DNA of 37,227 nt, from assembly GCF_002836975.1 (NCBI RefSeq), contig NZ_NIJK01000019.1:29975-67201 (forward strand). Reading direction: 5' to 3'. Below the pieces are notes generated by a model that saw nothing but the letters and a program-made list of their open reading frames with translations, did no database searches and was not told the origin of the DNA. The stretch comes from Shewanella indica (GTDB lineage: Bacteria > Pseudomonadota > Gammaproteobacteria > Enterobacterales > Shewanellaceae). The position numbers and the translations under genes were made by a program. Shown in pieces: positions 17,001 through 29,925 of this stretch; the stretch's first letter is position 1; every line of letters begins with the position of its first letter.

Positions 17001-17738
17001 TCAGTCTACGGCCAGGCGCTGTTCACAGCGGCGGATATCTTCAGGTGTATCTACCTCTGGCGAGTCAAATGCGCTGATGGCGACCTTGATCTTGTGACCA
17101 TATTCCAGGGCCCGCAGTTGCTCCAGTTTTTCCAGATCTTCCAGTCTGCCCAAAGGCAGCTTGGCAAAGGTCTCGACAAAACGACGGGTGTAGGCATAAA
17201 CCCCAAGATGCTTATAGACAGGGTAGTCGCTGACATCACGGCCGAATGGGATCCGGGCGCGGGAGAAATAAAGCGCATAGAATTCGTTGTCGAACACCAT
17301 CTTCACATGCTTGGGATCGTCCAGTTCTTCCTCTTCGGTGATCTGATAGCCGAGGGTGGCCATTTCAAACTCACCGGGATGACGCTGGAACAGACTGATG
17401 ATCTGCTCTATGGAGATGGGATCAATCAGGGGTTGATCCCCTTGCAGATTGATCACCAGATCGTCATCCGCCAACCCCAATTGAGTAATGGCATCGTTAA
17501 TCCTGTCGGTGCCGGAGGCCGCTTCGGCGCCGGTCATCACAACATTGCCGCCAAAGGCCTCTACAGCGTCCTTGATGCGTACATCATCGGTTGCCACATA
17601 GATGTTATCCAACCCTTTGGCCAGTCCGGCGCGCTCATAAACGTGCTGGATCATAGGTTTACCGTTAATCGGTGCCAGAGGTTTGCCGGGAAAGCGGCTG
17701 GAACCATAGCGTGCAGGGATCAACAGGGTGACTTTCAT
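17001..17738 (-). CDS. kdsB: 3-deoxy-manno-octulosonate (8-amino-Kdo) cytidylyltransferase
   Basis: The 245-residue protein opens with [19 protein letters not shown] (nucleotide-binding motif of KdsB) and has [12 protein letters not shown] (Mg2+ and CTP site). In Shewanella, with KdnA and KdnB beside it, KdsB is known to activate 8-amino-Kdo with CTP for attachment to lipid A. It may also accept Kdo. AGGA precedes ATG 17738. A terminator-like hairpin lies between kdnB and this gene, so its expression may be lower than that of kdnAB. Confidence 0.95.
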   Translation of the reverse strand: MKVTLLIPARYGSSRFPGKPLAPINGKPMIQHVYERAGLAKGLDNIYVATDDVRIKDAVEAFGGNVVMTGAEAASGTDRINDAITQLGLADDDLVINLQGDQPLIDPISIEQIISLFQRHPGEFEMATLGYQITEEEELDDPKHVKMVFDNEFYALYFSRARIPFGRDVSDYPVYKHLGVYAYTRRFVETFAKLPLGRLEDLEKLEQLRALEYGHKIKVAISAFDSPEVDTPEDIRRCEQRLAVD

Positions 17739-17764
17739 TCAATTTTCCTAGTATTCAAGAAGAA

Positions 17765-17783
17765 AGGGCTCATAAAGAGCCCT
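17765..17783 (-). terminator. Hairpin between kdnB and kdsB
   Basis: AGGGCTC (17765-17771) pairs with GAGCCCT (17777-17783), and the minus strand continues TTTCTTCTT, a weak terminator or attenuator inside the operon. Confidence 0.6.
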
Positions 17784-17806
17784 AATCATAGCAGTCATTT
17801 ACCGGC

Positions 17807-18892
<1,086 letters not shown>

Positions 18893-18897
18893 TTAGG

Positions 18898-20124
<1,227 letters not shown>

Positions 20125-20138
20125 TCACGCCAGAAAAG

Positions 20139-20155
20139 GCCTTATGCCATAAGGC
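20139..20155. promoter_or_regulatory. 17-bp perfect palindrome upstream of kdnA
   Basis: GCCTTATG and CATAAGGC flank a single C, 54 bp before the kdnA start. It could be an operator or a hairpin in the mRNA leader. No T-run follows, so it is not a terminator. Confidence 0.5.
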
Positions 20156-20288
20156 TGTCACGCGAAATGCGCCGGGTGACCGGATGACTGAGCACCCGTG
20201 TTAACTGCAGAATTATAACGGGGTGGCCAACATACTGCGATGCTTTCTTTCGGAAAAAATCCAACTGCGTAAAATTTCACCGATAAAG

Positions 20289-20312
20289 CAAGGGGCGCTG
20301 CTGCGCCCCTTG
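20289..20312 (-). terminator. Probable terminator of the carbonic anhydrase gene
   Basis: CAAGGGGCGC (20289-20298) pairs with GCGCCCCTTG (20303-20312) around a 4-base loop, directly after the gene end on the minus strand. The T-run beyond it is poor. Confidence 0.65.
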
Positions 20313-20322
20313 TCTGTTTGGA

Positions 20323-20934
20323 TCATTCCACCCTTTGATGTCCGCCATCCACTGTGACGTCAAGATCGGTCAAAAGCCCATTGTCTATTCCATATATCCA
20401 GCCGTGTATCGACAGATTTTGTCCCTTGGCCCAGGCTTCCTGGACTATGTTGCTGCTGGTGACATTGGCGACCTGCTCAATCACATTGAGCTCACAGAGG
20501 CGGTCAAACTTCTGCTTGTCATTGAGGTGTTCAAGCTCCTGATGGTGCAGGCGGTAGATATCCCTGAGATGCCCCAGCCAGTTGTCGATAAGCCCGAGTC
20601 TGTCGGTACCCATGGCGGCCCTGACGCCGCCGCAGCCGTAGTGGCCCACCACCATGATATGTTTCACCTTGAGGACATCGACCGCATATTGCAGAACAGA
20701 CAAACAGTTGAGATCTGTGTGGATCACCATGTTGGCGATATTGCGATGTACAAATACTTCTCCCGGCATCAGATCTATGATCTGGTTGGAGGGTACCCGG
20801 CTGTCGGAACAACCTATCCAGAGATATTCGGGGTTTTGCTGTTTGGCCAGTTGCTCGAAAAACTGTGGGTTTTCTGTGCTTATTCTGGCTGCCCAGCGGC
20901 GGTTGTTTTCAAAAAGCGGTTTCAGTATTTTCAT
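20323..20934 (-). CDS. can: Beta-class carbonic anhydrase
   Basis: The 203-residue protein shows the zinc ligands of beta carbonic anhydrases: C42 and the D44-R46 dyad in GCSDSRVP (41-48), and H98 and C101 in VVGHYGCGGV. It interconverts CO2 and bicarbonate for carboxylations in the cytoplasm. Length and sequence fit the Can (YadF) type rather than CynT. It stands alone between kdnA and the hydrolase gene. The ribosome site is weak (TGAG). Confidence 0.93.
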   Translation of the reverse strand: MKILKPLFENNRRWAARISTENPQFFEQLAKQQNPEYLWIGCSDSRVPSNQIIDLMPGEVFVHRNIANMVIHTDLNCLSVLQYAVDVLKVKHIMVVGHYGCGGVRAAMGTDRLGLIDNWLGHLRDIYRLHHQELEHLNDKQKFDRLCELNVIEQVANVTSSNIVQEAWAKGQNLSIHGWIYGIDNGLLTDLDVTVDGGHQRVE

Positions 20935-21037
20935 TCAGGCTCACAAAATAGCTTATGGGAACACCACAGTGTCCGGTTTATTTCCGGCAGTGTATCAGAA
21001 AATAAAGCCGCGCTGGTCTATCCATCGCGGCCGGATT

Positions 21038-21871
21038 TCAGTGATGCTTTTCAAGAAACGTCAGCAGGGCTTGGTTGATAAAATCGCCCTGTTCCAACAC
21101 AGAAATATGGCCGGCTGCCGGTATCTGCACCATCTCGGCGCCGTCTATGGCATCGACCATCAAAAAGGATTCCAGTACAGTGCGCGCCGTGTCTTCTACT
21201 CCTGACATGATTAAACAGGGCAGAGTCAAGTTATCGGCATCTTCCATGGCGTCGCGGCGATTGAAAATCAGTTTGCCCATGGCGACGGTATCAGGGATCC
21301 GTTCTGGTGAAATACTTTGCAGGGCGCTGGCGAAATCACTCAGCAGTTGTGGCCGTAAACTTGCTGTGGTCACGGCAAAAAACATAGGTGCTATCTGCTC
21401 GGCCATGGGCGCAGGAATTTGTCCCAATTGGTTGATACCATCCAACATGGCCATATATTTGTTGCGAGTAACTTCGGGCTCAAAGCCGAGGAAGCTGCCC
21501 ATCATCACCAACGCCTTGACTCTAGAAGGCGCCTTCAGAACCAGCTCAGCCCCCCACATGGCACCGACCGACAAGCCGATAACAGTGAATTCATCGACAC
21601 TGAGTTTATCCATCAAGGTCAACATATCGGCGGCGATATCCGCCAGGCTCGCGGTATGCGCGGGAATCGCGCCTGACTGCCCATGGGCCCAGAGATCCGG
21701 TACTATGCAGCGGTAGTGTTTCGCCAGTACAGGCAGTTGTTGTTGCCACATGGTGGCGTCCCAAAGGTAGCTGTGGCCGAGCAGCAGCACAGGGCCCTGG
21801 CCCAGATCCAGATAGCTGAGGGTTTCGCCCCTGAGTTCGATTTGCTGCCGATATTGATTGAAGTCAGTCAT
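21038..21871 (-). CDS. Alpha/beta-fold hydrolase
   Basis: The 277-residue protein has an oxyanion-hole stretch LLLGHSYLWD (29-38), the nucleophile elbow GLSVG with S101, an acidic residue in SGVEDTART and a catalytic histidine in AAGHISVLEQ near the end: a complete Ser-Asp-His triad of the alpha/beta hydrolase family. The substrate cannot be told. I chose ATG 21871 (MTDFNQYR); an upstream TTG in frame at 21919 would add 16 unlikely residues. It is monocistronic between can and the M15 gene. Confidence 0.85.
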   Translation of the reverse strand: MTDFNQYRQQIELRGETLSYLDLGQGPVLLLGHSYLWDATMWQQQLPVLAKHYRCIVPDLWAHGQSGAIPAHTASLADIAADMLTLMDKLSVDEFTVIGLSVGAMWGAELVLKAPSRVKALVMMGSFLGFEPEVTRNKYMAMLDGINQLGQIPAPMAEQIAPMFFAVTTASLRPQLLSDFASALQSISPERIPDTVAMGKLIFNRRDAMEDADNLTLPCLIMSGVEDTARTVLESFLMVDAIDGAEMVQIPAAGHISVLEQGDFINQALLTFLEKHH

Positions 21872-21998
21872 TGTTGAAAGGTATCCCGGATTTATTGTTT
21901 GGGACACAGGATACCTCAAGTTTGCCGGCTTAGGATCCGGGGACGAAATTGCATGATGTTTATTTAAACTCGCTCATTCAAACCTACTTCAATGGCAT

Positions 21999-22724
21999 TT
22001 ATGTGAGGCTTTCCGGATAGGGGGCAATGTGCCTCACATAAGTCTCGACCAGTTCCGGCAAACGTCTAAGCAAACCTTGCTTGAGTGTTATGTCACTGTG
22101 GTCGAGTATTTGCCGCAGACGCTCGCTATTAAACTGCTCGAGAAACCCTTTGGCCTTTGGTAGGAAACTTAAGTGCCAGCGCTCCGGGCTGACGCCACTG
22201 AGGCCTGCCTGAAAAGGGCGGTAGAAGCCAAAATCCGGGGCGCGTTCGTCCAGCCACAGGTTCAATTTATAGCAAGGGCCCTGGGGTTCATACTCGGCGT
22301 TAACCAACTTGAGTTCATGCTTGCTGATTTGGGCGCTGTCGAAGAGATCGACGTCCGTCCCCCAGTGGTGGCGAGAGGCGCCAGGCAGCGCCGACCAAAG
22401 CAAAATAAGCGCCACTAACTCATCATCACTGAGCGCGCCGATGTCACTCACTGGACGTGAGTCTTTATCCAGTAGAGGGCGCTTCCCTGAGGCTTTGGCA
22501 TTCCAAATTGTGAGTTGACGCTCAAAGCTGCGATAACCAGAGCAGATGGCCAGGGCGATGCCATCTTGCTCGGCAGCGGCCTGCATCTCAAGAAAGGCCT
22601 TGGCCGTCTCGGCTTCCAGCCAAACTTCAGCGCCTGAACCGCTTTCACTGCCGCTTAGACTAACCAGTGTCCTTAGCGGCGCTTTTTCAGTCTCCATACC
22701 ATAGAGAAAATCGCCCCTTGCCAT
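21999..22724 (-). CDS. M15-family D-alanyl-D-alanine carboxypeptidase-like protein
   Basis: The 241-residue protein has the M15B/VanY signature SRHHWGTDVD (117-126), giving zinc ligands H119 and D126, and PERWHLSF with E181 and H184. These are all the residues needed for a zinc D,D-peptidase. CSGYRSFERQ (61-70) is also typical of the family. No signal peptide or membrane anchor is visible, which is unusual for an enzyme that should see peptidoglycan. It may act in the cytoplasm on recycled peptides. ATG 22724 is preceded by GGAG inside the dapE 3' end; the stop of dapE is 4 bp away, so translation is probably coupled. Confidence 0.85.
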   Translation of the reverse strand: MARGDFLYGMETEKAPLRTLVSLSGSESGSGAEVWLEAETAKAFLEMQAAAEQDGIALAICSGYRSFERQLTIWNAKASGKRPLLDKDSRPVSDIGALSDDELVALILLWSALPGASRHHWGTDVDLFDSAQISKHELKLVNAEYEPQGPCYKLNLWLDERAPDFGFYRPFQAGLSGVSPERWHLSFLPKAKGFLEQFNSERLRQILDHSDITLKQGLLRRLPELVETYVRHIAPYPESLT

Positions 22725-22727
22725 CAC

Positions 22728-24208
<1,481 letters not shown>

Positions 24209-24599
24209 GATGAGTCCGTTTCTCTATATTGCTTATAGTTCGTGATTGTCAGCGAGTATAACAAAGGCTAAACCGATGAAAAGGGCTATCTTGATGGGGG
24301 AATTTACAGTAACCGGCTCTCTGCATTATCCAACTTCAACAGGCCCGGCATGACTTCAGTCAGATGCCTTGAACGCCAATTGCTGTGCAAGCCACTCTTT
24401 ACCTCAAGAGAGTGCTACGAGGACTTATTCGCACCATCCTTAGTTTTGTTCATTTTGGGCATGCGTTTAATGGAGAAAATTTCGTCAAAGGTTTTTATGG
24501 AAATTAATTTCGCAATCTTATATTAACCCCGGTTTAACACTAGGCTGTCCTGTACGTCAGCAACCTTATTGAATGCGGACGCAGAATAGGAATTAGCCA
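24209..24599. other. Intergenic region with partial dispersed repeat
   Basis: This 390-bp gap holds the yffB promoter side, a partial repeat copy (24306-24446) and an AT-rich stretch. No gene is supported. Confidence 0.6.
24306..24446 (+). repeat. Dispersed repeat, copy 1 (partial)
   Basis: The stretch from AACCGGCTCTCT (24311) to GAGGAC (24424) recurs at 34042-34140 in the same orientation with only scattered substitutions. Weaker similarity extends to CTTAGTTT at the end. This copy carries about 15 extra bases at 24394-24408, which create a small hairpin (CACTCT with AGAGTG). It lacks the upstream part of copy 2. Confidence 0.8.
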
Positions 24600-25259
24600 A
24601 TGAATAATAAGCTTATTTTTATCAATGCCCTGGGTTATCGGGAAGTAACCGAGATAATAGCAAAGTCACAGTCCCATGCTCTTTCTTGTAAAGCGCAAAC
24701 AGATATTTTGCCAATTAGCTTTGTTGGTGGATTAGGGGCAGTTATCCCGGTCGTCCGCGTACTCTGCTTAGGCATTAGACAGTTAAAGCGTGCTATAGAA
24801 CGCAGATTTCTCTGTTTAACGCAATGGCGAACTGAGCCTGGTTGCCCACAAAGATGTTTTAAACATTTTCCCGCCATCTATCAGGTGTTTGACTGTAATT
24901 CTTCTGGGCAGTTCAGAGTGAAGAACACATATCCATTCAAGGGGCTTAATTGCGATAAATGGCGAGTCTATAGGCAAAAGTCCCGTAAGTTCGCTGACGG
25001 TGGTTGTTTATTCGAATGCCGAATCACGAATGATTGCTTTCTTGGAAGGGGGCAAAACGATGAGTTAAAGGCACAGCGACGTAAAACCAACGTAAGAACA
25101 TTATTCGTCCGGAACACCTTATCAAGGCGATTAAGTAATTTTGTTCTACATCCCTCAAAAGAAATTAAAGATTACGTCCGGGAAATGGTGTTCATGGTTT
25201 TCCCTGTATTGGATGCGACGCACCTGTACCAAATCCGGGTTAAAGGAGAAGGACAATGA
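24600..25259 (+). CDS. Doubtful ORF or leader region upstream of tctC, 219 codons
   Basis: The frame is long but its protein is rich in Cys and Arg and has no recognisable domain. It ends by overlapping the tctC ATG. A weak AGGAAT lies upstream of the ATG. It may be a chance frame over the regulatory region of the transporter operon, a decayed gene or a lineage-specific gene. No other gene is supported in this 650-bp stretch. Confidence 0.25.
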   Translation: MNNKLIFINALGYREVTEIIAKSQSHALSCKAQTDILPISFVGGLGAVIPVVRVLCLGIRQLKRAIERRFLCLTQWRTEPGCPQRCFKHFPAIYQVFDCNSSGQFRVKNTYPFKGLNCDKWRVYRQKSRKFADGGCLFECRITNDCFLGRGQNDELKAQRRKTNVRTLFVRNTLSRRLSNFVLHPSKEIKDYVREMVFMVFPVLDATHLYQIRVKGEGQ

Positions 25260-26221
25260 TCAAGATAACTTATCGGTTGATCGCCATAGTGGCATACGCC
25301 TTGATGCTCTGCAGTGTCCAAGGTCGCGCAGAAACGCACTTTCTTATTCCAGGAGGGCCAGGCGGGGGCTGGGATACAACAGCAAGAGCTGTTGGCGAAG
25401 CCATGGTGAAGTCGGGACTGGATGACAACACCTCATTCCAGAATATTTCTGGTGGTGGAGGCGGCCGCGCGATTGCTTATTTGATTGAGTCGGGAACGAA
25501 AAAAGGCGATATGTTGATGGTTAATTCTACGCCGATAGTGCTGCGAGCGCTTTCGGGACAGTTGCCTTACAGCTATCGCGATTTGACACCAGTTGCCAGC
25601 GTTATTGCCGACTACGGGGCGTTTGCTGTGCGTGCAGATTCTCCCTATCAAAGCTGGCACGATGTTATTGAAGCCTTACGCAGGGATCCAAAAACGATCA
25701 AAGTAGCAGGTGGCTCAGCCCGCGGGTCTATGGACCATTTAGTTGCCGCACAGGCAGTTCAAGCGGCAGGTATTGATGGCAGACTGCTCAGGTATATTCC
25801 TTATGATGCAGGTGGAAAAGCCAAGGCGGGCTTGCTGTCCGGTGAAGTAAATCTCTTATCGACCGGGTTAAGCGAAGCGCTCGATATGATGCGTGCGGGT
25901 CAGGTAAGGATCCTTGCGATCACTGCTGATGAACCTTTGGTGGAATATCCACAACTCCCCACTATGAAAACACTGGGTTATGACATGGAATTTGTAAATT
26001 GGCGCGGCTTTTTTGCTGCCCCAGATGTCTCAAAAGCAAAAGTGCAGGAATACAGTGACAGGTTTCAACGTTTAATGGCGACACCTGAATGGGAGAGCGT
26101 ACGTCAACGTAATGGCTGGCGCACATTATTTACCAGCCAGGACGGCTTTGTTGATGTATTGGAAGCACAAGAACAGCAGCTTCGTGTCGCAATGGAAGCG
26201 TTGGGCTTTATCCATCGTTAA
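25256..26221 (+). CDS. tctC: Tripartite tricarboxylate transporter substrate-binding protein (TctC-like)
   Basis: The 321-residue protein has a signal peptide (about 1-24, cleavage near QGRA|ET). It then shows the Bug/TctC family pattern: FLIPGGPGGGWDTTARAV (30-47), NISGGGGGRAIAYL, and VASVIADYGAFAVRADSPYQSW. It binds an organic acid in the periplasm and delivers it to TctA/TctB. The ligand could be citrate, another tricarboxylate, or any of many acids used by this family. AAAGGAGAAGG precedes ATG 25256. It is the first gene of tctCBA. Confidence 0.92.
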   Translation: MIKITYRLIAIVAYALMLCSVQGRAETHFLIPGGPGGGWDTTARAVGEAMVKSGLDDNTSFQNISGGGGGRAIAYLIESGTKKGDMLMVNSTPIVLRALSGQLPYSYRDLTPVASVIADYGAFAVRADSPYQSWHDVIEALRRDPKTIKVAGGSARGSMDHLVAAQAVQAAGIDGRLLRYIPYDAGGKAKAGLLSGEVNLLSTGLSEALDMMRAGQVRILAITADEPLVEYPQLPTMKTLGYDMEFVNWRGFFAAPDVSKAKVQEYSDRFQRLMATPEWESVRQRNGWRTLFTSQDGFVDVLEAQEQQLRVAMEALGFIHR

Positions 26222-26234
26222 AGGAGAGATGACT

Positions 26235-26708
26235 ATGATGAATCGAGAGCTCATAGGACCAACACTATTTTTGCTGCTATTTGTTTGTTATGGCATTTAT
26301 GCTTGGCAGATACCCCTGATGCCATTTGAAGAGTACGAAAGTGTTAATTCAGCAAGCTTACCAAAGTTGTACACAGTATTAGGGATAGTGATTTGTTTAC
26401 TGGCAATGATAGCAGAAATAGTGAAATCGCCAGTGAATAATAAACGGGAAATTAAAACGACCATAAGCTGGAAAAGTATCCGTCAAACATTATTGTTGAT
26501 AATACTTATGCTGCTTTATAGCGGATTGCTGGAACCTCTGGGTTTTGTATTGTCAACAGCACTTTTTTTACTTTTCGGTTTTTGGTTGATGGGTGAAAGA
26601 CGTAAAAAAACATTATTGTTGGCATCAATCCCTGTTGTGATTGTTTTTTGGATCATCATGACCCAGTTATTAGGTGTTTATCTTGCCCCCGGTGAATTTT
26701 GGAGTTAA
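26235..26708 (+). CDS. tctB: Tripartite tricarboxylate transporter small membrane subunit (TctB-like)
   Basis: The 157-residue protein has four hydrophobic segments (about 7-25, 43-61, 85-113, 122-145), the TctB topology. TctB proteins are poorly conserved, so the call rests on size, topology and position between tctC and tctA. AAAGGAG lies 8 bp before ATG 26235. ATGs at 26229 and 26238 are alternatives. It starts 13 bp after tctC and ends 3 bp before tctA. Confidence 0.88.
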   Translation: MMNRELIGPTLFLLLFVCYGIYAWQIPLMPFEEYESVNSASLPKLYTVLGIVICLLAMIAEIVKSPVNNKREIKTTISWKSIRQTLLLIILMLLYSGLLEPLGFVLSTALFLLFGFWLMGERRKKTLLLASIPVVIVFWIIMTQLLGVYLAPGEFWS

Positions 26709-26711
26709 ATC

Positions 26712-28229
26712 ATGTTAGATGGAATCTTAACAGGCTTATCAACCGCTTTTGCTTGGCAAAACTTGATGTACGTGATCATAGGTTGTTTTGTGGGAACCTT
26801 TATTGGCATGTTACCCGGTTTAGGCCCCATGACTGCGATCGCGCTGATGATCCCTATTACCTACAGTATAGGCGCTGACTCCGGCATGATTTTGATGGCT
26901 GGTGTTTATTATGGCGCTATATTTGGAGGCTCAACGTCATCTATTTTAATTAATGCGCCCGGGGTGGCCGGTACAGTGGCATCGTCCTTTGATGGTTACC
27001 CTATGGCAAAGCAAGGACACGCAGGCAAAGCTTTGGCGATTGCGGCTTATGCGTCTTTCACTGGTGGAACCATTGGCGCGTTGATGCTGATGGTCGCCGC
27101 CCCCTTATTGGCAGAGGTGAGTTTAAGCTTTCATTCTGCGGATTATATGATGTTGATGTTCCTGGGGTTAACGGCAATTGCAGCCTTTTCTAATAAAGGT
27201 CAATTTTTAAAAGCCATGATGATGACAGTCTTTGGATTGATGTTAGCTACTATAGGTATAGATCCCTCTTCAGGTACTGAACGTTTTACCTTTGGGCAAG
27301 CAGATTTGCTTGATGGTGTGAGCTTTCTATTAGTTGCCATGGCGACCTTCGCGTTATCGGAAGCTTTGATTAATGTAATTCGCCCGGAACAAAAAAATCC
27401 TGGAGAACAGGACATGGGCACGCCTAAAATAGGTTCGACCAAGCTGAGTAAAGCGGAAGTAAAGGAACTTGCGCCTACTGTTGGGCGTTCATCCTTATTG
27501 GGTTTTCTAATTGGTGTATTACCGGGGGCTGGCGCAACTATCGCAAGTTTTATGGCATACGCCTGTGAGCGTAATTTGGCACCGAAAGCATTACAGGAAC
27601 GCTTTGGACAAGGTTCAATGCGAGGTTTAGCTGCACCGGAATCTGCAAATAATGCAGCTTGTACCGGCTCCTTTGTCCCTCTATTGACACTTGGGATACC
27701 TGGTTCAGGAACCACAGCGATTATGCTTGGTGCACTAATAGCTTATGGCATTCAGCCTGGTCCTACACTAATGCAAGAAAATCCTGCAGTGTTTTGGTCT
27801 GTTATTATCAGTATGTATTTTGGTAATATTGTATTGCTTATTCTGAACCTACCCTTGATTCCTTACTTTGCTAAAGCATTAACCTTGCCGCGGGCAGTGT
27901 TAACGGTAATGATTCTATTCTTCAGCTTAATTGGAGTTTATTTAGTGACATTCAATACCTTCGATTTATTTATGATGGTGGGTGTTGCTGTTATAGCTCT
28001 TGTTCTGCGCTTGCTAAGCTTTCCTATGGCGCCTTTATTACTAGGGTTTATTTTAGGAGATATGATTGAGCGAAATTATCGTCGTGCCGTGATGATTTTT
28101 GATGGTTCAATTAGCTTTTTATGGGAACGGCCTCTTACATTAGCTATAGGTATTGTTGCGATACTCGTGTTGCTTATTCCATTAAAAAGTTTTTTGAATA
28201 AGTATCTTCGTCAGGATGCCAATTTATAG
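26712..28229 (+). CDS. tctA: Tripartite tricarboxylate transporter large permease (TctA-like)
   Basis: The 505-residue protein is a polytopic permease of about 12 hydrophobic segments. It carries the TctA signature GTFIGMLPGLGPMTAIALM (about 29-47), with a related repeat at LIGVLPGAGATIASFMAY (about 266-283), and GGSTSSILINAPGVAGT. The two LPG-loops reflect the inverted repeat of this family. It uses a cation gradient to import the acid delivered by TctC. Codon use is AT-rich compared with genes before 24 kb. Confidence 0.95.
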   Translation: MLDGILTGLSTAFAWQNLMYVIIGCFVGTFIGMLPGLGPMTAIALMIPITYSIGADSGMILMAGVYYGAIFGGSTSSILINAPGVAGTVASSFDGYPMAKQGHAGKALAIAAYASFTGGTIGALMLMVAAPLLAEVSLSFHSADYMMLMFLGLTAIAAFSNKGQFLKAMMMTVFGLMLATIGIDPSSGTERFTFGQADLLDGVSFLLVAMATFALSEALINVIRPEQKNPGEQDMGTPKIGSTKLSKAEVKELAPTVGRSSLLGFLIGVLPGAGATIASFMAYACERNLAPKALQERFGQGSMRGLAAPESANNAACTGSFVPLLTLGIPGSGTTAIMLGALIAYGIQPGPTLMQENPAVFWSVIISMYFGNIVLLILNLPLIPYFAKALTLPRAVLTVMILFFSLIGVYLVTFNTFDLFMMVGVAVIALVLRLLSFPMAPLLLGFILGDMIERNYRRAVMIFDGSISFLWERPLTLAIGIVAILVLLIPLKSFLNKYLRQDANL

Positions 28230-28239
28230 GATGGATATC

Positions 28240-29925
28240 ATGCGGAATTCAGAACAAGCGGCAATCTCTACGTCCGCATTCAAAGCGATTCGCCGTCCAA
28301 AAAAATTGGAAACCAGATTAATTATTTGGGTTGTTGGCGTCTGTGTGTTTCAAGCATTGTTCTTTTTTGCATTGGTTTATAATGTGATCACACAAAATTT
28401 TCATCAAGAAGTAGGGGGAAAGGCGTTAGCCTTGGCTATGTCAATAGCGTCTAGGCCGGATGTGATCATGGCTTTAAAAGCCGAGAAGGAAGCGAATGAA
28501 CACCCTGAGCTCAATGCTAAAATGGAACAATTACGTCAGCAAGTAAATGCTGATTTTATTGTCATAGGCAATACTGAAAAAATTCGTCTGGTGCATCCTG
28601 AACCAACGCGAATAGGTCAACACATGGTTGGGGAAGACTCAGAAGCTGGATTGCGTGGCGAGTATTATGTTTCTGAGGCCACTGGGAGTTTAGGTGAATC
28701 TATTCGTGGCAAGGTACCGGTTCATGATCATAATGGTGAGGTCTTAGGTTTGGTATCTGTCGGTTTTTTGGCCGGCTCTGTTGAATTGTTGATTTTAGAA
28801 CGCAGTAGTATACTGATTTGGGGCTGTATTTCGTTACTGTTATTTAGTATTTTTGCTGCCATATTTATTGGTCGATGGGTGCGGAACGCCATATTTGGAT
28901 TGCAACCAGATGAAATAGCAAGGCTATTTGCTGAACAGGAAGCCATCTTGAACACTGTGCGTTCCGGCATTATTGCACTTGATCCTAATGGGAATGTACG
29001 GAAAATAAATCAACGGGCTTGTGAAATCCTGGAGCAACCGTTGCGTATCCAGCATCAAAGTCTTCATTTAAGTGACCTATTGCCGGAACATGCAGAATTT
29101 TTATTGCGTAATCCAAGCCGCCGTATTCTAGGTTTCGAGTTGTTTGCTGCCGATAAACGTCTGGTTTTATCACGTTTTTTACTTCAAGCCCACGGCTACA
29201 ATGACGGTGTGCTATTGAGTATGCGTCCTGCTGATGAGTTAGAATATTTATCGCAACAATTAGCCAAGGTACAGGCATTTGCTGAGTTATTGCGGGTACA
29301 AACTCATGATTACTCAAATAAATTAAACACTATTGGTGCGTTAATCCAAATGGGAGAGTTGGATAAGGCGATTGAGCTAATTGGCCAAGAGAGCCAAGGT
29401 TCACAGGCTCAGATTGAAAGTTTATTGACCCATATTCAAGAACCTGTTATCGCTGGATTATTACTGGGTAAGTACCACAAAGCCCGGGAAGTGAATGTCA
29501 GCGTGGAGCTGAATAATGATAGTTTGTTATGCAGTATTGAACGCAAGGAACTTCTGGAACGCATGGTGTCTATTTTGGGCAATCTGATTGACAATGCGAT
29601 TGAGGCGGTGCAAAAGGTACAACACATGCGGGTGCCTCGTGTGTTAGTGACCATTGATGAAACGGCGCAAAATATTATATTCGATGTTGAAGATAGTGGT
29701 ATAGGGCTAGGAGCTGACAAAGCTGCCATTTTTACACCGCAATACAGTTCGAAAACGGGTGCACAACATGGGGTAGGGTTGTATTTGGTGAAAACGCATT
29801 TGGAATCTTGTGGTGGTACATTGGAATTGGGAGAATCTGATTTAGGCGGTGCAAGGATTACCGTTTACATTCCGAAGAAACATGTTAAAGGAACTTCTCA
29901 TGGCGTATTCAGTAATCATTGTTGA
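28240..29925 (+). CDS. CitA/DcuS-type sensor histidine kinase
   Basis: The 561-residue protein has a membrane segment (about 27-50) and a periplasmic Cache/PDC sensor domain (51-185; IRLVHPEPTRIGQHMVGED and GKVPVHDHNGEVLGLVSVGF, as in CitA, DcuS and DctS). A second membrane segment (about 190-212) and a cytoplasmic PAS domain (about 228-330; ILNTVRSGIIALDPNG) follow. The phospho-acceptor segment is LLRVQTHDYSNKLNTIGALIQ with H356, and the ATPase has LGNLIDNAIEAV, DSGIGLG and GVGLYLVK. It probably senses the acid that TctCBA imports. ATG 28240 has AGGATGG upstream. It starts 10 bp after tctA and overlaps the regulator gene by 26 bp. Confidence 0.92.
   Translation: MRNSEQAAISTSAFKAIRRPKKLETRLIIWVVGVCVFQALFFFALVYNVITQNFHQEVGGKALALAMSIASRPDVIMALKAEKEANEHPELNAKMEQLRQQVNADFIVIGNTEKIRLVHPEPTRIGQHMVGEDSEAGLRGEYYVSEATGSLGESIRGKVPVHDHNGEVLGLVSVGFLAGSVELLILERSSILIWGCISLLLFSIFAAIFIGRWVRNAIFGLQPDEIARLFAEQEAILNTVRSGIIALDPNGNVRKINQRACEILEQPLRIQHQSLHLSDLLPEHAEFLLRNPSRRILGFELFAADKRLVLSRFLLQAHGYNDGVLLSMRPADELEYLSQQLAKVQAFAELLRVQTHDYSNKLNTIGALIQMGELDKAIELIGQESQGSQAQIESLLTHIQEPVIAGLLLGKYHKAREVNVSVELNNDSLLCSIERKELLERMVSILGNLIDNAIEAVQKVQHMRVPRVLVTIDETAQNIIFDVEDSGIGLGADKAAIFTPQYSSKTGAQHGVGLYLVKTHLESCGGTLELGESDLGGARITVYIPKKHVKGTSHGVFSNHC

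Noticed and set aside
20335..21078. 247-codon plus-strand frame
   Set aside because: Antisense of the carbonic anhydrase gene, which has all its zinc ligands.
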